Shown here: in pieces, positions 33,499 through 45,420 of the stretch
Numbering within the stretch: position 1 is the stretch's first letter
Layout: each line of letters starts with the position of its first letter
Source of the DNA: Sipunculus nudus
Taxonomy: Eukaryota > Annelida > Sipuncula > Golfingiida > Sipunculidae
Direction of reading: 5' to 3'
DNA: 64,000 nt
Assembly (NCBI GenBank): GCA_026874595.1
Contig: CM049306.1
Coordinates: forward strand, 24,295,519-24,359,518
Translations under genes and position numbers: made by a program
The notes under the pieces: generated by a model
Told to the model about the DNA's origin: nothing
What the model saw: only the letters and a program-made list of their open reading frames with translations
Databases searched by the model: none

Positions 33499-35039
33499 GA
33501 ACTTGCGTACCACTCTGTCACATATCAGATCTATCGCAAGCATCATGCCTTGTTTGGATATATACCAGTGCGATCCTCGCCTTAATCAAAATATCCATGA
33601 AGCAATATTTTCGTAGGACATAGATTAACTATATGCATTAAAGTAAAACCTGATATTTTTGTAGCGATATGTCTTTTAACTTGTATCACTCGTAAGAGCC
33701 ATCAAAATCGTGTTTGTCAGAAGTCTCGATAATCGCATTGCTTTTTAGCTAGACCTACGTTAGAAACCGTTAGACCTACGAATCCAAAAATTGGCATACT
33801 GTTAGATGTCCTAAGATCTCCTACCAAACCGAAAACTGTGACTTTGTTCCTATGAGAAATTAAGAAAAAACCTCAAATTTCCTTTAAAACCTATTATCAC
33901 ACTTTATGACTGCCTAATATCAAAACCGCTCATATGTTTTTCTTAATATTTACCAGGAGTATTCCCCTGTATATTTCCTATATACATGCCAGAAATTAAG
34001 ATTGTTAAGTGTAATTTCTGTCAGTTATGGGCTAGAACAAATTGGACTTTGTAAAAAAAAAACAGGAAAAATATCTGCTCACTTAACTTGAATATTTTTT
34101 AAGGTAGAGACCTTTCCCCAAGTTTATAACTTTGATTAATTAAGATTCAATTGTATAGCTAAAATTAGATCTGAATTTTGTAAATTTTCTGAGTTATTAG
34201 CATAAAAATAAGATTGGTACCTTAAATTTTTCCCAACTTTGAACATGGCACATTTTTTTTTCCTGTGAGAACTGTTGATTTAACTTTCACAGCATGTAAA
34301 CATATATATTTAATTTGTTTCAATCTGAAATTTGAAAAAAAGAGCTTGAAAATTAGGCTAGTTATTGAATTTTTTCTTGAGGCTTTATTGTAGTCATTAG
34401 TTTTGTCCAGATGCAGGCAACTCACTCTCCCCACCAAGTGTTATGTAGAAATTGTAATTGTTTGCACTGTATTTCCTTAATTGTAATGCTATTTCCACTC
34501 CAATATACAAAACTTTCCTTGAAAAGTAATCTAAGGAGTAACCAAAAAGATGCCAATGTTTGTGTTAATGTAGAATTTTTAAAGGAAACAATTTTCTTTA
34601 AATGATTTTAACAAATTAAAATATAAGTAAACCCATCAGTAAGCATACATTTATAAAATATGAAGCAAATTATGGATAAACCTCCACCAAGTCCTTGCAT
34701 CTGTGGACTGGTGACATTAGTTATATTTATACATTTTATAAAATAAAAAAATATATATATATTTAATAATATATATTATAAAAAATAGGTCCAATTGTGT
34801 AAACCACTGAACTGTCAACAATTTTTAAAAACAAACAACCAATGATCATGGTATTAATATACATCTTATGGTCACAAACTGCTCACATGCTTCAATTTTA
34901 ACAACAGGAAATGCATGTTGGTCACAAAATATAATTTGGTTCAATTTCTTACTCATCAATACAAACCAATCATGTCAACCAGCTATGGCCTTTATTACCT
35001 TTTTCTCTTAGACTTTTTCTCCATTTGATATTATTTAAG
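33499..35039. other. Unassigned AT-rich sequence
   Basis: Decayed, with no ORF of note. It may be the worn body of a family A element whose 3' end is at 35040-35085. Confidence 0.35.
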
Positions 35040-35085
35040 AAGGTCAACTTCTGCTGAGCACAGTGACCCTTGGGTCCCTTGTTGT
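35040..35085. mobile_element. Family A-like 3' end remnant
   Basis: CTGCTGAGCACAGTGACCC and TTGGGTCCCTTGTTG resemble the conserved 3' terminus of family A. The upstream 1.3 kb is AT-rich and too decayed for me to tie to the family. Confidence 0.45.
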
Positions 35086-35759
35086 CTAAGCCATCGATAG
35101 TGGTACCGTTCCTCTGGCAGCCTGCTTTTCGCAAACTCCTTCGCCAATATTATACTGTATACTGACGTGTTGTTGTGTTCTTGCAAATATTGTGTAATAT
35201 ATAGCCACATACGTTCTAGGATTCCTGGAGTGTTAACTCATGGAGAAGCGCCTGATGGAGGGGGCAACACAAACAAACACAGGTTTGTTAATCCCCAGCA
35301 GTGTACACATTGGTGCGGTAATTTGTATTAAAACGATAATTTGGAAACAAAGCCCTTTTTTTTTTGGCCGAGCATGCCATCAAAACACAACAAGCAACTT
35401 CTGGTATGCAGACATATCATGATATAGTCTAGTTATTGTGTAAATAAACCTTGCTGTACACAGCTGATTATCAACAGCAACTTCTATGCAAGAGAACCCA
35501 AAAATCATACGAAGACCACTGAAGGGGAGAGTGTGGCTTTGTTGACCGTGTGAAGAGCATAATGTCTTGCACAGAAAGATACATAAGGGTATTCAAAATA
35601 CATTTAAACTGTGTATTTGATCAAACTCAACATATAATAATAACAATTTTACTAAGGATAGTCCAGGGCAGGATAATATGCTAATGGGGGGGGGGGGGGG
35701 GGGAAGGAACATCGTCTCAGCAAAATTAAAGATCGGGTCAAAACTAGCCATGCATGCTA

Positions 35760-35762
<3 letters not shown>

Positions 35763-35827
<65 letters not shown>

Positions 35828-35831
35828 TATG
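35763..35831. repeat. (TA)n microsatellite
   Basis: Almost pure TA, about 68 bp, preceded by a G homopolymer at 35686-35702. Confidence 0.95.
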
Positions 35832-35862
35832 TTTCCAAATTATCGTTTTATACAAATAACGA

Positions 35863-35889
35863 CTTTATAATTCTTACACATGTAATTGA

Positions 35890-35951
<62 letters not shown>

Positions 35952-35978
35952 TCAATTACATGTGTAAGAATTATAAAG
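35863..35978. repeat. Perfect 32-bp inverted repeat around an (AT)n core
   Basis: The left arm 35863-35894 (CTTTATAATTCTTACACATG then TAATTGATGCAT) is the exact reverse complement of 35947-35978, separated only by (AT)n. The whole can extrude as a hairpin of about 116 bp. Confidence 0.93.
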
Positions 35979-36039
35979 GCGTTAGCTTGTCAGGGGACTA
36001 TGTATATCTGGCTTTTTATCAGCAAACGCTATAATCACC

Positions 36040-36482
36040 CCGTCGGCGTTCGTATAAATGAGCTGGCCGTTTTTCGCGAATGCCAGATGTATTCAAAATA
36101 ACTAGTGCGTGCGCCCAGCAGCATAGAACACACAATGGTGAAAGTTAACAATAGCAGACACAGAATGCAACCTTTCATTACACATGAACAAAGCACGTGG
36201 TCCTCTCCACTGTTTATACATGGGCACCTCGCCACCGCCAGCGACACCTGCGAACTCCAGATGGCGTTCCTCGAAGTGGTCGCGCGGTCCTTTGTCAGGA
36301 ACAGGTGGCCCCGTCTGACGCGCACGCGCACAGTGGCGTCTTTTATTACGAGGCAGGCCAGTCTGATATCGGATTAATATAAAGATTTCAACAGCCCTGT
36401 GAAGTTGTGACAACTGGTAAGGGATTGTCGGTTTAAAACGAGAGGACAATTGATATCATGCAGAGAGAGATATACTATTTAA
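36040..36482 (+). promoter_or_regulatory. Possible promoter and 5' noncoding exon of the GT15 gene
   Basis: A GC-richer island sits in AT-rich sequence, with a TATAAAT at 36053-36059 and strong donor-like sites (CTG|GTAAGG near 36413, AAG|GTAAGG at 36480). The GT15 coding exon begins with a 3' splice site 4.4 kb downstream, so an upstream noncoding exon must exist. This is the best-looking place I found. Inference only. Confidence 0.25.
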
Positions 36483-36904
36483 GGTAAGGTTTTTCTCCAC
36501 AAAGCAATCTGTTTGAAATGTTTATGCCCTGAAAAAGATATTTTTGATAAATAAATTCTTTTTTTAGAGAAATATAGCAACACTTAATACGTGGCGGTAC
36601 CGAATATTTCAGTTTATTTAGAACTGCAATAAATATTTGATTTGGAGCAATTCTATAGAATACGTGCAACAATAAATTAGTCCAAGCAACTGTCAAAAGA
36701 ATATATCAGCACCTGTGCATATAAACAGATATACAGATATCAAAATGGAGACACAAGCAGCTGATATATCCTTGTTATCTTTTACTATAGGTGTCTTACA
36801 TTTCTATAGCCGAACCTGTGTTTTTTTTCTGACACGGTGTACGTGTCATTTTAATGAACTAAATTGGCTGTCCGTTTCAGTGATATTCTCTTTGTATGTA
36901 TCAT

Positions 36905-37300
36905 GAGCATCTTAATGGTATAGGATTGCCAGTGTTTACTTGACCACGGTTATTGTCTCTATAGCTGATGCATGGGGTATCCCTGCGGGAACTAATCCCG
37001 GTTTTGCTTCAGATTGGATATCCCTGCGTGCATTAAACAAGGTGTTGATTTTGATTGAATATCTCTGCAAATTAATATTTAATAATAACTTTCTTTGTCC
37101 CTGTTTGATATCGCCGTATTTATTAAACAAGGTTTTGATTTTGATAGGATAACCCTACAATTAATTTAATGACTTTTTTTCCATCTGATTGGATATCCCT
37201 TCATGTACTTATGATTCAAGGTTTTCATTTTAATGGCATATCCCTGCAATTAATAACAGTTTTCGCATTTTAGGGATAGCCCTGCATTAATATACCACGG
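36905..37300. repeat. Degenerate ~60-bp tandem repeat
   Basis: About five loose copies share GATTGGATATCCCTGC.. and ATTAAACAAGGTTTTGATTT. Confidence 0.55.
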
Positions 37301-39449
37301 TCATTGATTTACTCTAATCACATTTTTCTCTAATTGCCTACACGGATGTGTATTTGTCTACTCTGTGCTATTAATGATCTTTTGTGTGCAACTGACATGG
37401 TTGAAGTCGGGCGGTTACTTAATGGGTTATTTGCACCATTTGATATATAGCCCGCATATACTGAATGTGGAGTACTGATTTTTTTGCCGGTCATTTCTTT
37501 ATTAATCAAGCCTTGGGCCCATCTTTTGGTTATAACTGGTGACATCGTGAGAACTTCTCACCGACTGCGAGACTTACACGGAGCTTCTTATTCACGAACA
37601 AAGGAAGCACACAAGCGTTATCATTTGTTGTGCTCTGATTGGCTGCGAGTTTGTGGATGAGCGGAGCCTCGAAATGGGCAATTAGTGAACACATTAACAT
37701 GTCTGTGTAACCTGTTTTCAACATTTAACTATGCAAATAAAACGTTTTGGTTATAATGCTTGAATGGCCCCCAGTGCACTCTGATTGTATTCTTTACAAC
37801 GAGTATATACTCTTAACCCTGCGTACAGTCTTTGGGCACAGCGCCCTGGAGAACAGAGAACAGTGCCGCTCTCACGAAAACCACAAGGTCCTCACTATAA
37901 CCCTAGCTGTCCCACGTATCCACGCTGGCAGTGAATCTATCAACAATCAATGCCTGGAGGAGATCCTATAGTCAGCACGCTAAGAATTAAGAGCTGTGCT
38001 GGAGCCACAAACCCTGTTTATGACTGCCAGCGTCGGTTCCCTGTGATTAATATGGACTATGCAAGGCGGCTTCTGGCTGGACTGACGAGCTGTTCACAGG
38101 GAATTTGTTTGGACTGATATCAGTATGTATAATCATATTTGTGACCAATTTTGACATTCAGTTAGTCCGGTTTGATGTCCTCTGACTGGCGTCGCCTGTT
38201 GTAGTTTGCGGTAATTTTGCCACTCTAATATAACGTCTAAATGGTGGGTGGGGTGAATTGCTGACAGTTGCTGTTGTGCTGTTCTGTTCATACCCGCCTA
38301 GTTTCACGCGGTTACTAAATGTATAGCATTAACGTGACGCGTTTTCTCTTTTTAAGGACTGGGCATTTCGGTAAGCTTCCGTTTTGGTCATTTTTATATT
38401 TGTGTTTGTATAACCGTATCTGCGAAGACACGATATGGTAGGTGTGTGTGTTATTGTCTGTGTGTTAAGCTGGCATTCCATATATGTGTATGCTATACGT
38501 ATCGTATATATATATTTATATGTATTACTGATGCAGTAAAATCGGGCTTAAAGTATAGAGCTGCAGGAGTAGAGAAGTCATCTCAGATTCCGCCAGAGGA
38601 ACACCCTATCGCTGACGTCAAAGTGTGGAATTTCCTCTTCCGTAACTATGCGTACTAGTATGCGTTTTCAGTCGCTACCCTGATGGATCGAAACGTGCTG
38701 CATATACGCATACGTATATATGGAATCACTGGGAGAACATAGTGTGCGATTCCCTGCCGCATACGTACTGCATACGCACATGTATATGGGATGCTCCCTT
38801 TAGTGAGTGTGCGTATGCCCAGCGAAGTACGATTAATCTAAAGTTTTCTCATTCGTGAGGGCATACCTGACAAATAGAATTCCCACAACGATCTCATGGC
38901 TGATTCTGAAGTCTCCATGCATAAATGTTACCCTTGATAAATACCCAGAACTGTATACTTCTGCTTGTCTATTGTAATGTTAACTATTATTTGATTTATT
39001 AGTCACACACGTTTATCTTGTGGAAAACACATCTAGCACACTGTCCATATGACTGTTGGACCAGACAAGTGCATAAACCTGTTGAAAGACCCGATACGAT
39101 CGGTACATGACTAGGGATGAATGATTCGCTGACGTCAGGTCTGTATTTGGTTTCACGTCCTGCTGAAGATCCATTGAATTCCGTGTTAACGGTCATCAAC
39201 CATGAATACGCTGACAGACTGCGATAACAAGCTCTAGTCATGCTTTCCTGGTTTCCCTAATGAAACCCGGCTTAGGTTTTTCGGCATTGGTTCTGTGTTA
39301 TCTGTTGTCTTCGCATATCAGAATCGTGTCATGGACCTGACGTTGAAGTAAAAAGTCACTTCAGTCTTGGTCGAGATATACTAGTATCAAAATCAGAACA
39401 AGGGTAATTTCAAACGACTCCTTATTACCACCCCTGCTGATTGATATCG

Positions 39450-39501
<52 letters not shown>

Positions 39502-40900
39502 CAACCAGACAGCCTTTCCTGATGAGTGCAACAACATATTGCACGAAACAACATAGTAAAAATGTCTACAAGTCTTGATTCCCCTATATTTGTGATATAT
39601 AAATAAATATATGTATGTATACGGATACACATCAGACACAATCACCGTGTTTGCATTAAATTATTCGGCCCATATTCCGAGGTTCAGAATATTATTTCTT
39701 ATATATATGACGCTCCTGAATCCGGACAATGTGCCGGATCCACTCTTAAACACCAGTAATGGGTATAGGCTATTATGAGACATCATTCTCCGCACACGAA
39801 ATCAGTCTCTGATAGATAGATCTAATGCAAACATCCCTGCGCTCAGCACTCAGCCATATCGTCTGGCAGTTAAAAATTCAAGAATTAAGACAGTGGAGTA
39901 AATATTAAACATACGTTGACAACATTAATTTCAAATATAACGGTTATAAAGAATATGATTGCATGTCTATTTTTTTTAAATGTTATAACACCTTGGGAAC
40001 TCCATCGCAGGGTGATATTAATGGAGTTGCGGTGATAATGTATACGAACAAAAGCACGTGCCACCCGGATCAAGCACGTGTTTAGTAAATGGGTGCGATT
40101 CTGGGGTGACAGGTAACGTCCGGGTCCATGTGGTCCGCCAAGGTTGTATACAGTAGTTGCCCCAGCATTCTCGGTCAATGTCAGTCAAGGCCACTGAAGT
40201 TCAGTGTCGGGTGAACAATCGCCTGCAGGGTCATATCATTGTTTCAATAGATCTTGACTGTGCGTAGGTTGTATGAGATATCCCCGCCCTTGGCAAATCA
40301 GTAAAATCCGTACGTCTGACCAATGAGAACCATGGTCTCATTCTCCATTCACAGGCTCTCTTGTGGTGAGCCTGTGGAAGAGGCAAATTATTAAAGTAAA
40401 AACTTTGAACTTAAACGGCCTAGTTCCTAATGGAACCTCTAGTTACCCCCAGTTGGGAGGGTATGCTTTCATTCCCATTCGTGTTTGCGTGTGTGTTTGT
40501 TCACAACATAACTCACGCAGTCTTGAACGAAATCTCATGAAATTTTTAGGGCATTTCGGGAATGAGCCAAGAAAGAGTCGATTAGATTTTAGTGTGGATC
40601 CGGAACATGACCCAGACCCAGAAACATCATCAAGGAATATTCTCAAATGTGGAATCATTTGTGGACAAATGATCCTCGGAATATGGGCCGAATTAGTTAT
40701 TGGCGGAGGCTTCCGGTCGTTGGATCAGATTTCTAGTTTGAATATTATTTAGTTCGGCAAAACCCGCGAAGCTAGAATATATTTGAACCAAACACACCAA
40801 TGATCATTATGCGTTAACGCTCATACCGGTACTCATTAATTATATAAATTCGTCACATATACCCCATGATTTAATACTAATGTCTTTCATTTTGTTTCAG
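37301..40900. other. Upstream region / probable intron of the GT15 gene
   Basis: No exon recognised. It contains GCATACG/CGTATGC-rich inverted motifs at 38640-38830 that may be a worn foldback element, and an open frame at 40363-40752 without family signal. Confidence 0.35.
39447..39500. repeat. (CT)n(TA)n compound microsatellite
   Basis: Pure CT run followed by pure TA run. Confidence 0.93.
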
Positions 40901-41002
40901 GAGGAATAACGAGGAGGATGTTCGGGCGTAACGTTATCTACCACTAGGTAGCGCTGCTACATACTATAATTTCACGTCAACAGAACAGGAGAACAGGCCA
41001 CT

Positions 41003-42172
41003 ATGTCTGGTACTCAAACTCGCCGCTTGGTGACGACAGGTGTGATCCTGTCATGTTTCCCCTTCATCTTACTGCTTCTGTATCAGGAAAATGACGTCAA
41101 AGGGAACCTAGAGAGTTCTGAGTACCCTGGCCCCGTAATGAGACCCGCGTCAGAACGAAAAAATTCTCTTTACGACAATCTTCAGATGGTCACAACGAAA
41201 AAACAACAGAGAGTGACTCGATCCGTTCATGTAGAGTCATCTGTCTACCCCGAAACGAGAAGGCGCTTAATTGACCAATGCCCCGAACAAAATGTCGACT
41301 GCAAAAAATTCCGCGAACTTTTACGTCAATGGCCGAGCGGCAAACCCAAAGCGGCTGTCTACTACCTCACACAAAAGGACCGTTTGGGATATTTGATACG
41401 GTCCCTTAGGCAGCTTGATCAGTATTTTAACGATAAATTTAATTACCCGGTTATAGTATTCCACGAATCAGACCTCTTGCCGGTTTTACATACAAAGATA
41501 AGAGCGGCAACCAATTCGACCGTATTCTTTCAACACGTGGAGTTTGCGATTCCGACATTCTTACTGAAACCAGTGGAATCTGAAATTCCTTGTTTCAGTA
41601 CCATTGGTTACCGCCACATGTGTCGTTTTCAGTCTAAGCTTGTATACGAACAGCCCATCCTTAAAGGGTTAGATTATTTCTGGAGACTTGATGACGATTC
41701 GTTCTTGTTACGCCCTGTTAACTACGATGTCTTCAAACTCATGCGAGAAAAGAACTTTTCGTATGGTTATATATGGCGCCACCTAGACGCAACGTCTTGT
41801 ACTGAAGGTCTCTGGGCGGCCACTCGTGAATACATTAATAAAAACCAAATCAAAACTGAATTCTTCGATGAGTGGCCACAGCCATATATTTACTACAACA
41901 ATTTCGAAATTAGTCGGGCAGATCTATGGATGTCGGACCAGTATGCGAAATTTATTAATTATATTGATAAAAAAGGTGGTATATATTACCACCGTTGGGG
42001 GGACGCTCCAATAAAAGGAATAGCCGTTTCCATGTTTGTTCCCAGGAATAAAACACATCATTTTAAAGACATTGGGTACCAGCATACGTCATATATAAAT
42101 CTACCAGAAAGACCCGATTCAACATCGTCTGGAAAACACAGAGACTTGGTCGCTAGACCTCGTGTCACGTGA
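41003..42172 (+). CDS. GT15-family alpha-1,2-mannosyltransferase (KRE2/MNT1/KTR-like)
   Basis: 389 residues in one exon. The start is the first in-frame ATG, with A at -3. Residues 10-27 form a signal-anchor helix, giving the usual Golgi type II layout: short cytosolic tail, stem (about 30-110), lumenal catalytic domain (about 115-365). Family hallmarks are in order: AAVYYLTQ at 117-124, FWRLDDDSF at 226-234, YYNNFEISRADLW at 297-309, GGIYYHRWGDAPIKGIAVSM at 325-344 and HHFKDIGYQH at 352-361. In yeast Kre2p the first of the acidic motifs and the late His are metal ligands, and YNNFE holds the proposed catalytic Glu. Here the usual fungal EPD reads DDD, still acidic. Three NxS/T sites are seen (171, 251, 349). 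Predicted role: transfer of alpha-1,2-mannose from GDP-Man to glycoprotein or glycolipid glycans. The acceptor is unknown. Confidence 0.9.
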   Translation: MSGTQTRRLVTTGVILSCFPFILLLLYQENDVKGNLESSEYPGPVMRPASERKNSLYDNLQMVTTKKQQRVTRSVHVESSVYPETRRRLIDQCPEQNVDCKKFRELLRQWPSGKPKAAVYYLTQKDRLGYLIRSLRQLDQYFNDKFNYPVIVFHESDLLPVLHTKIRAATNSTVFFQHVEFAIPTFLLKPVESEIPCFSTIGYRHMCRFQSKLVYEQPILKGLDYFWRLDDDSFLLRPVNYDVFKLMREKNFSYGYIWRHLDATSCTEGLWAATREYINKNQIKTEFFDEWPQPYIYYNNFEISRADLWMSDQYAKFINYIDKKGGIYYHRWGDAPIKGIAVSMFVPRNKTHHFKDIGYQHTSYINLPERPDSTSSGKHRDLVARPRVT

Positions 42173-42540
42173 CCCTTTTTTGGTCTTTCGAACCTTAAGT
42201 TTAATTCGCCGAGCTTTGCAAAACGGCTTCACTCCGAGCAACTCTATGAGCTGTTGTGGTCAATGAATGTGGGTCTTGGGTGCAGACCTGAACGGAGACT
42301 TATGTGCAATATCAGTATTTTGTTTACCTCTCTATAATTTGTATAAAACATCATACTGTCAAATTGTCCTGTACATAAGTGTAATTATATTTTAAGGTAA
42401 TGTTCAGGAAACGTGAACAAAGCATGAAATTAAGTGTTGTGCGTGTCATCATGTGATATTTTTAATATTAAACATGAAATGCTGCGTGTGTGTAATCAGT
42501 GTCATCTGCGTGATTGTTTTGATCATTCAATCGTTTAAAA

Positions 42541-42546
42541 AATAAA
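42541..42546 (+). terminator. Poly(A) signal of the GT15 gene
   Basis: Canonical AATAAA lies 369 bases after the stop. Confidence 0.6.
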
Positions 42547-42907
42547 GTGAAATTTGACAAGCAGAATGTGACGTGTGACAGGAATGACGGCCCAAGAAGG
42601 CGTAAACCTCATTCATCTTGACATTCATCCCACCCTATGAAGGTGTTTCTGCGCGTGAGAAACAGGAGGCTGATTAAAATCTGTCAGCATTTTTTTAAAT
42701 TATTTATAGTATTTTTTTTTTGGCAGTGTGGTATATGCTGTATATTTTTGTTTTTGTTTATCATTTATTTATTTATTTAGCGGCATCTTATATATGTATA
42801 TTTGTGTGTGCGTGTATATGTGTATATGTAAATTTATGTGTTTATTTATACAATTGTGTGCGTCTTAGCCTGTGCATAAACGTGCACATGCATGTGTACA
42901 TATATAC

Positions 42908-43296
42908 TATGGAAGCACCTTAGTTCGCGAGGGTTTTAAATCGCGATATCCACGAAAAGAAAATTACATGCATGTATATCATGAAAATAAAACCGTCGTG
43001 AACGGGAGGCCTCAACACCCAAGTCAATCGAAAGAAAAACGATTTCTACTATAAATGATGTCATATCTTTCAAATTATCCGTCAATCATGAATAGTAATT
43101 ATACTCGTTCGATATTAACCTGAGTCCCCTTTTAATCAATACGATACTGTGTAAATATCATATATACAAATAATTTATAAAATAGTGAGTATATACTCGG
43201 TTTAGGTTAATGTATGGTGAAATAGAACCATCGCGAAACAACGAAAAAGGATTATCGCGAAATTTAAACCTCGCGAAAATGAAGCCAACCACGGTA
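42908..43296. mobile_element. MITE family D, copy 2 (~389 bp)
   Basis: Left subterminal TTCGCGAGGGTTTTAAA and right TTTAAACCTCGCGAAAATGA then AGCCAACCACGG match copy 1 at 33.1 kb in order and total length. The two ends are inverted copies of each other. Confidence 0.65.
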
Positions 43297-45385
43297 TTCA
43301 TTTTTGTTTCGAAAGATGTGTGAATGTTTGTAAAGAACATATAAACCTCGAATTAAAACCAATATTAATCGTGCTGGGTAATGTATATAAAAAATCTGGT
43401 CTCCTACTCAAAACTAATATGCTCCAGTCTGGACATGCATGGTGACCGCTGTTTGCCGGCCAGTTTGAATCTTGTTGTGGTCCATGTTGGGAAGATATTG
43501 TAATGTGTATTGCCCGCTAACCCCATTTGCTAAATTTCTCGACATGTCAGTGAGCACTTTCAACTCTGCAATGAAGTCGGCTACAGGAAAACCCTCTGCG
43601 ACTATACAAAGTCTACGTACATCTAAGCAAAAGTTTATTATAACTGATACTGTCAGATACCAGATTATCAGGGAAGAATGAAATAAAGCAAATTACTAGC
43701 TACATTGACGTCAGTCTCTAAATACTATTCATGATGTAGCATTACACCAACAAATCACATCACGGACAAGTCTCAGGTCTTGATGCAATCATGACCCAGC
43801 GTTAGCAAAACACGTCCTTGTGGGCGGATTGAGAGGGGGAGCTCGCTCCAGCAGTTTTACTTTAAAAAGGATGGGATATGGATAAAATATACATTTAATG
43901 TGAATTTTATTCCAGTACTTCTGCATGAGAGTTATGTAAATACTGTATCGTCACTAGCATTCCCGACTCGCTTGTTTACCTGAGCACCCCAGCACCCCCC
44001 CCCCCCCCCCTTCCCCGGTATCCGCCCCTGGTGCTAATCTGTTTACTTAACATGAAGCGGACACACACTTGTTCAGTCCTGTCTGATACTGATCTCATTG
44101 TTCCTGTAAATCCGGTATGGTCACCAGTCCTATCACTTTGATGTTCACCCATCAAAGGTCAATCAGCCTAACGTTAAATGATCAAAAGATATGACCAAAC
44201 AGTAATCAAAACTTAACAGTCACGACCTAATTAGCTTAATTAACTCATACGAAGGAAATGGTTTAAATTGTATTGACACTTTCGGCATGTTTTGGAATAT
44301 AACTTAATGTAAAGCCAAAGCAATTTATTTGCCAGAAAGTTTTTCTTCTATCATATGAAATAATGTTTGAGAAAAAAAGGTTTCACTGAAAGACATTTCC
44401 TTCCCTTCTGCATGTATTTGTTTCAAACTGATCAAATTTATTGTTTTTGCTTTGATGAGTAATTTTTGTTGTGTGCATGCTTTATTCTTTGCCATATTAT
44501 GATATAAGCTAGAAAAAAATCTAAAACTTGAATCGGCAGAATTCACCTATACGGTTTTCACTTGGTAACTATATGAAACTAATGTAGGTATATATTCACA
44601 GGTGGCAGCACCTGTTCACAGGCAACGTCCGTGAAACAATGGTCTGCATTTGTTAAGCTTTTTTGGACTCCATTATAAATGCTACAGTTTCACATTGAGC
44701 TGTGAGTGAGCCACCTTCCGGTAAATCACTAGTTTCATTTTCTGTCCAAGATGCAAAGAGTGCACCAGTAAAGCACAGGAGCCGCCCACGTGACACGGAA
44801 GTCTGAAGAAGGAAATCCTGTTAACCTGGTGCCCATAACTGTTTAAATAAAAACTGAAATCTGTATACGAAATTATCTTTATAAAATCAAATATACAAAC
44901 TCGTCTCTTAGTATTTGGAAAAAAATTGATTTTCAGACAATATTTTGATGGTTCTATACAAGAGGGGGAATGTAAAATGAATTCTACATCGATGCTTATC
45001 ACAGTGGTATTACAATTACGTATGGTCATTTTCAATTTCCATAACTTGTGACAGCTCTTTCTTTATCAGATTTTTTCCTTCCGCAGCAGAAATTTTAACA
45101 TCCAAGGGATCTGGTTTTTGCAGTGTTGGAACTGATTTTGTGCGCACGTAAAAAGTGACCCCTGGTGGACAGTGTTCGAAACATTACGGACTCGCTGTGA
45201 ATAGAGGAAGAGGAAGAGATATCAATGTAGAGATATCTATGGAGAGAATATGCTGGCGTTTAACATTAGTACAGAGAATGGGATTTAATTATTTAAAAAT
45301 AAAATTAATTATGATTTATAACTATCAATAAAATATACTGATATAATGTATTAATATTATAAACACACACTCGTACATGTATATT

Positions 45386-45420
<35 letters not shown>

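Larger units (their letters stand above)
40901..42566 (+). other. GT15 mannosyltransferase transcript exon
   Basis: The exon starts at a good acceptor (TTTCATTTTGTTTCAG ending at 40900). It has about 100 bases of 5' UTR, which include a short upstream ORF (ATG at 40918, ten codons), then the coding sequence and about 390 bases of 3' UTR. AATAAA lies at 42541-42546. Confidence 0.6.

Noticed and set aside
35678-36101. Frames rich in Tyr-Ile repeats
   Set aside because: Translation of (TA)n microsatellites.
36102-36449. Overlapping open frames on both strands
   Set aside because: GC-rich patch with no domain and frames open in three readings. Kept only as a possible promoter/UTR region.
40363-40752. 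129-codon frame upstream of the GT15 gene
   Set aside because: No recognisable domain; it includes a GTGTGTGT run, and no splice support was seen.
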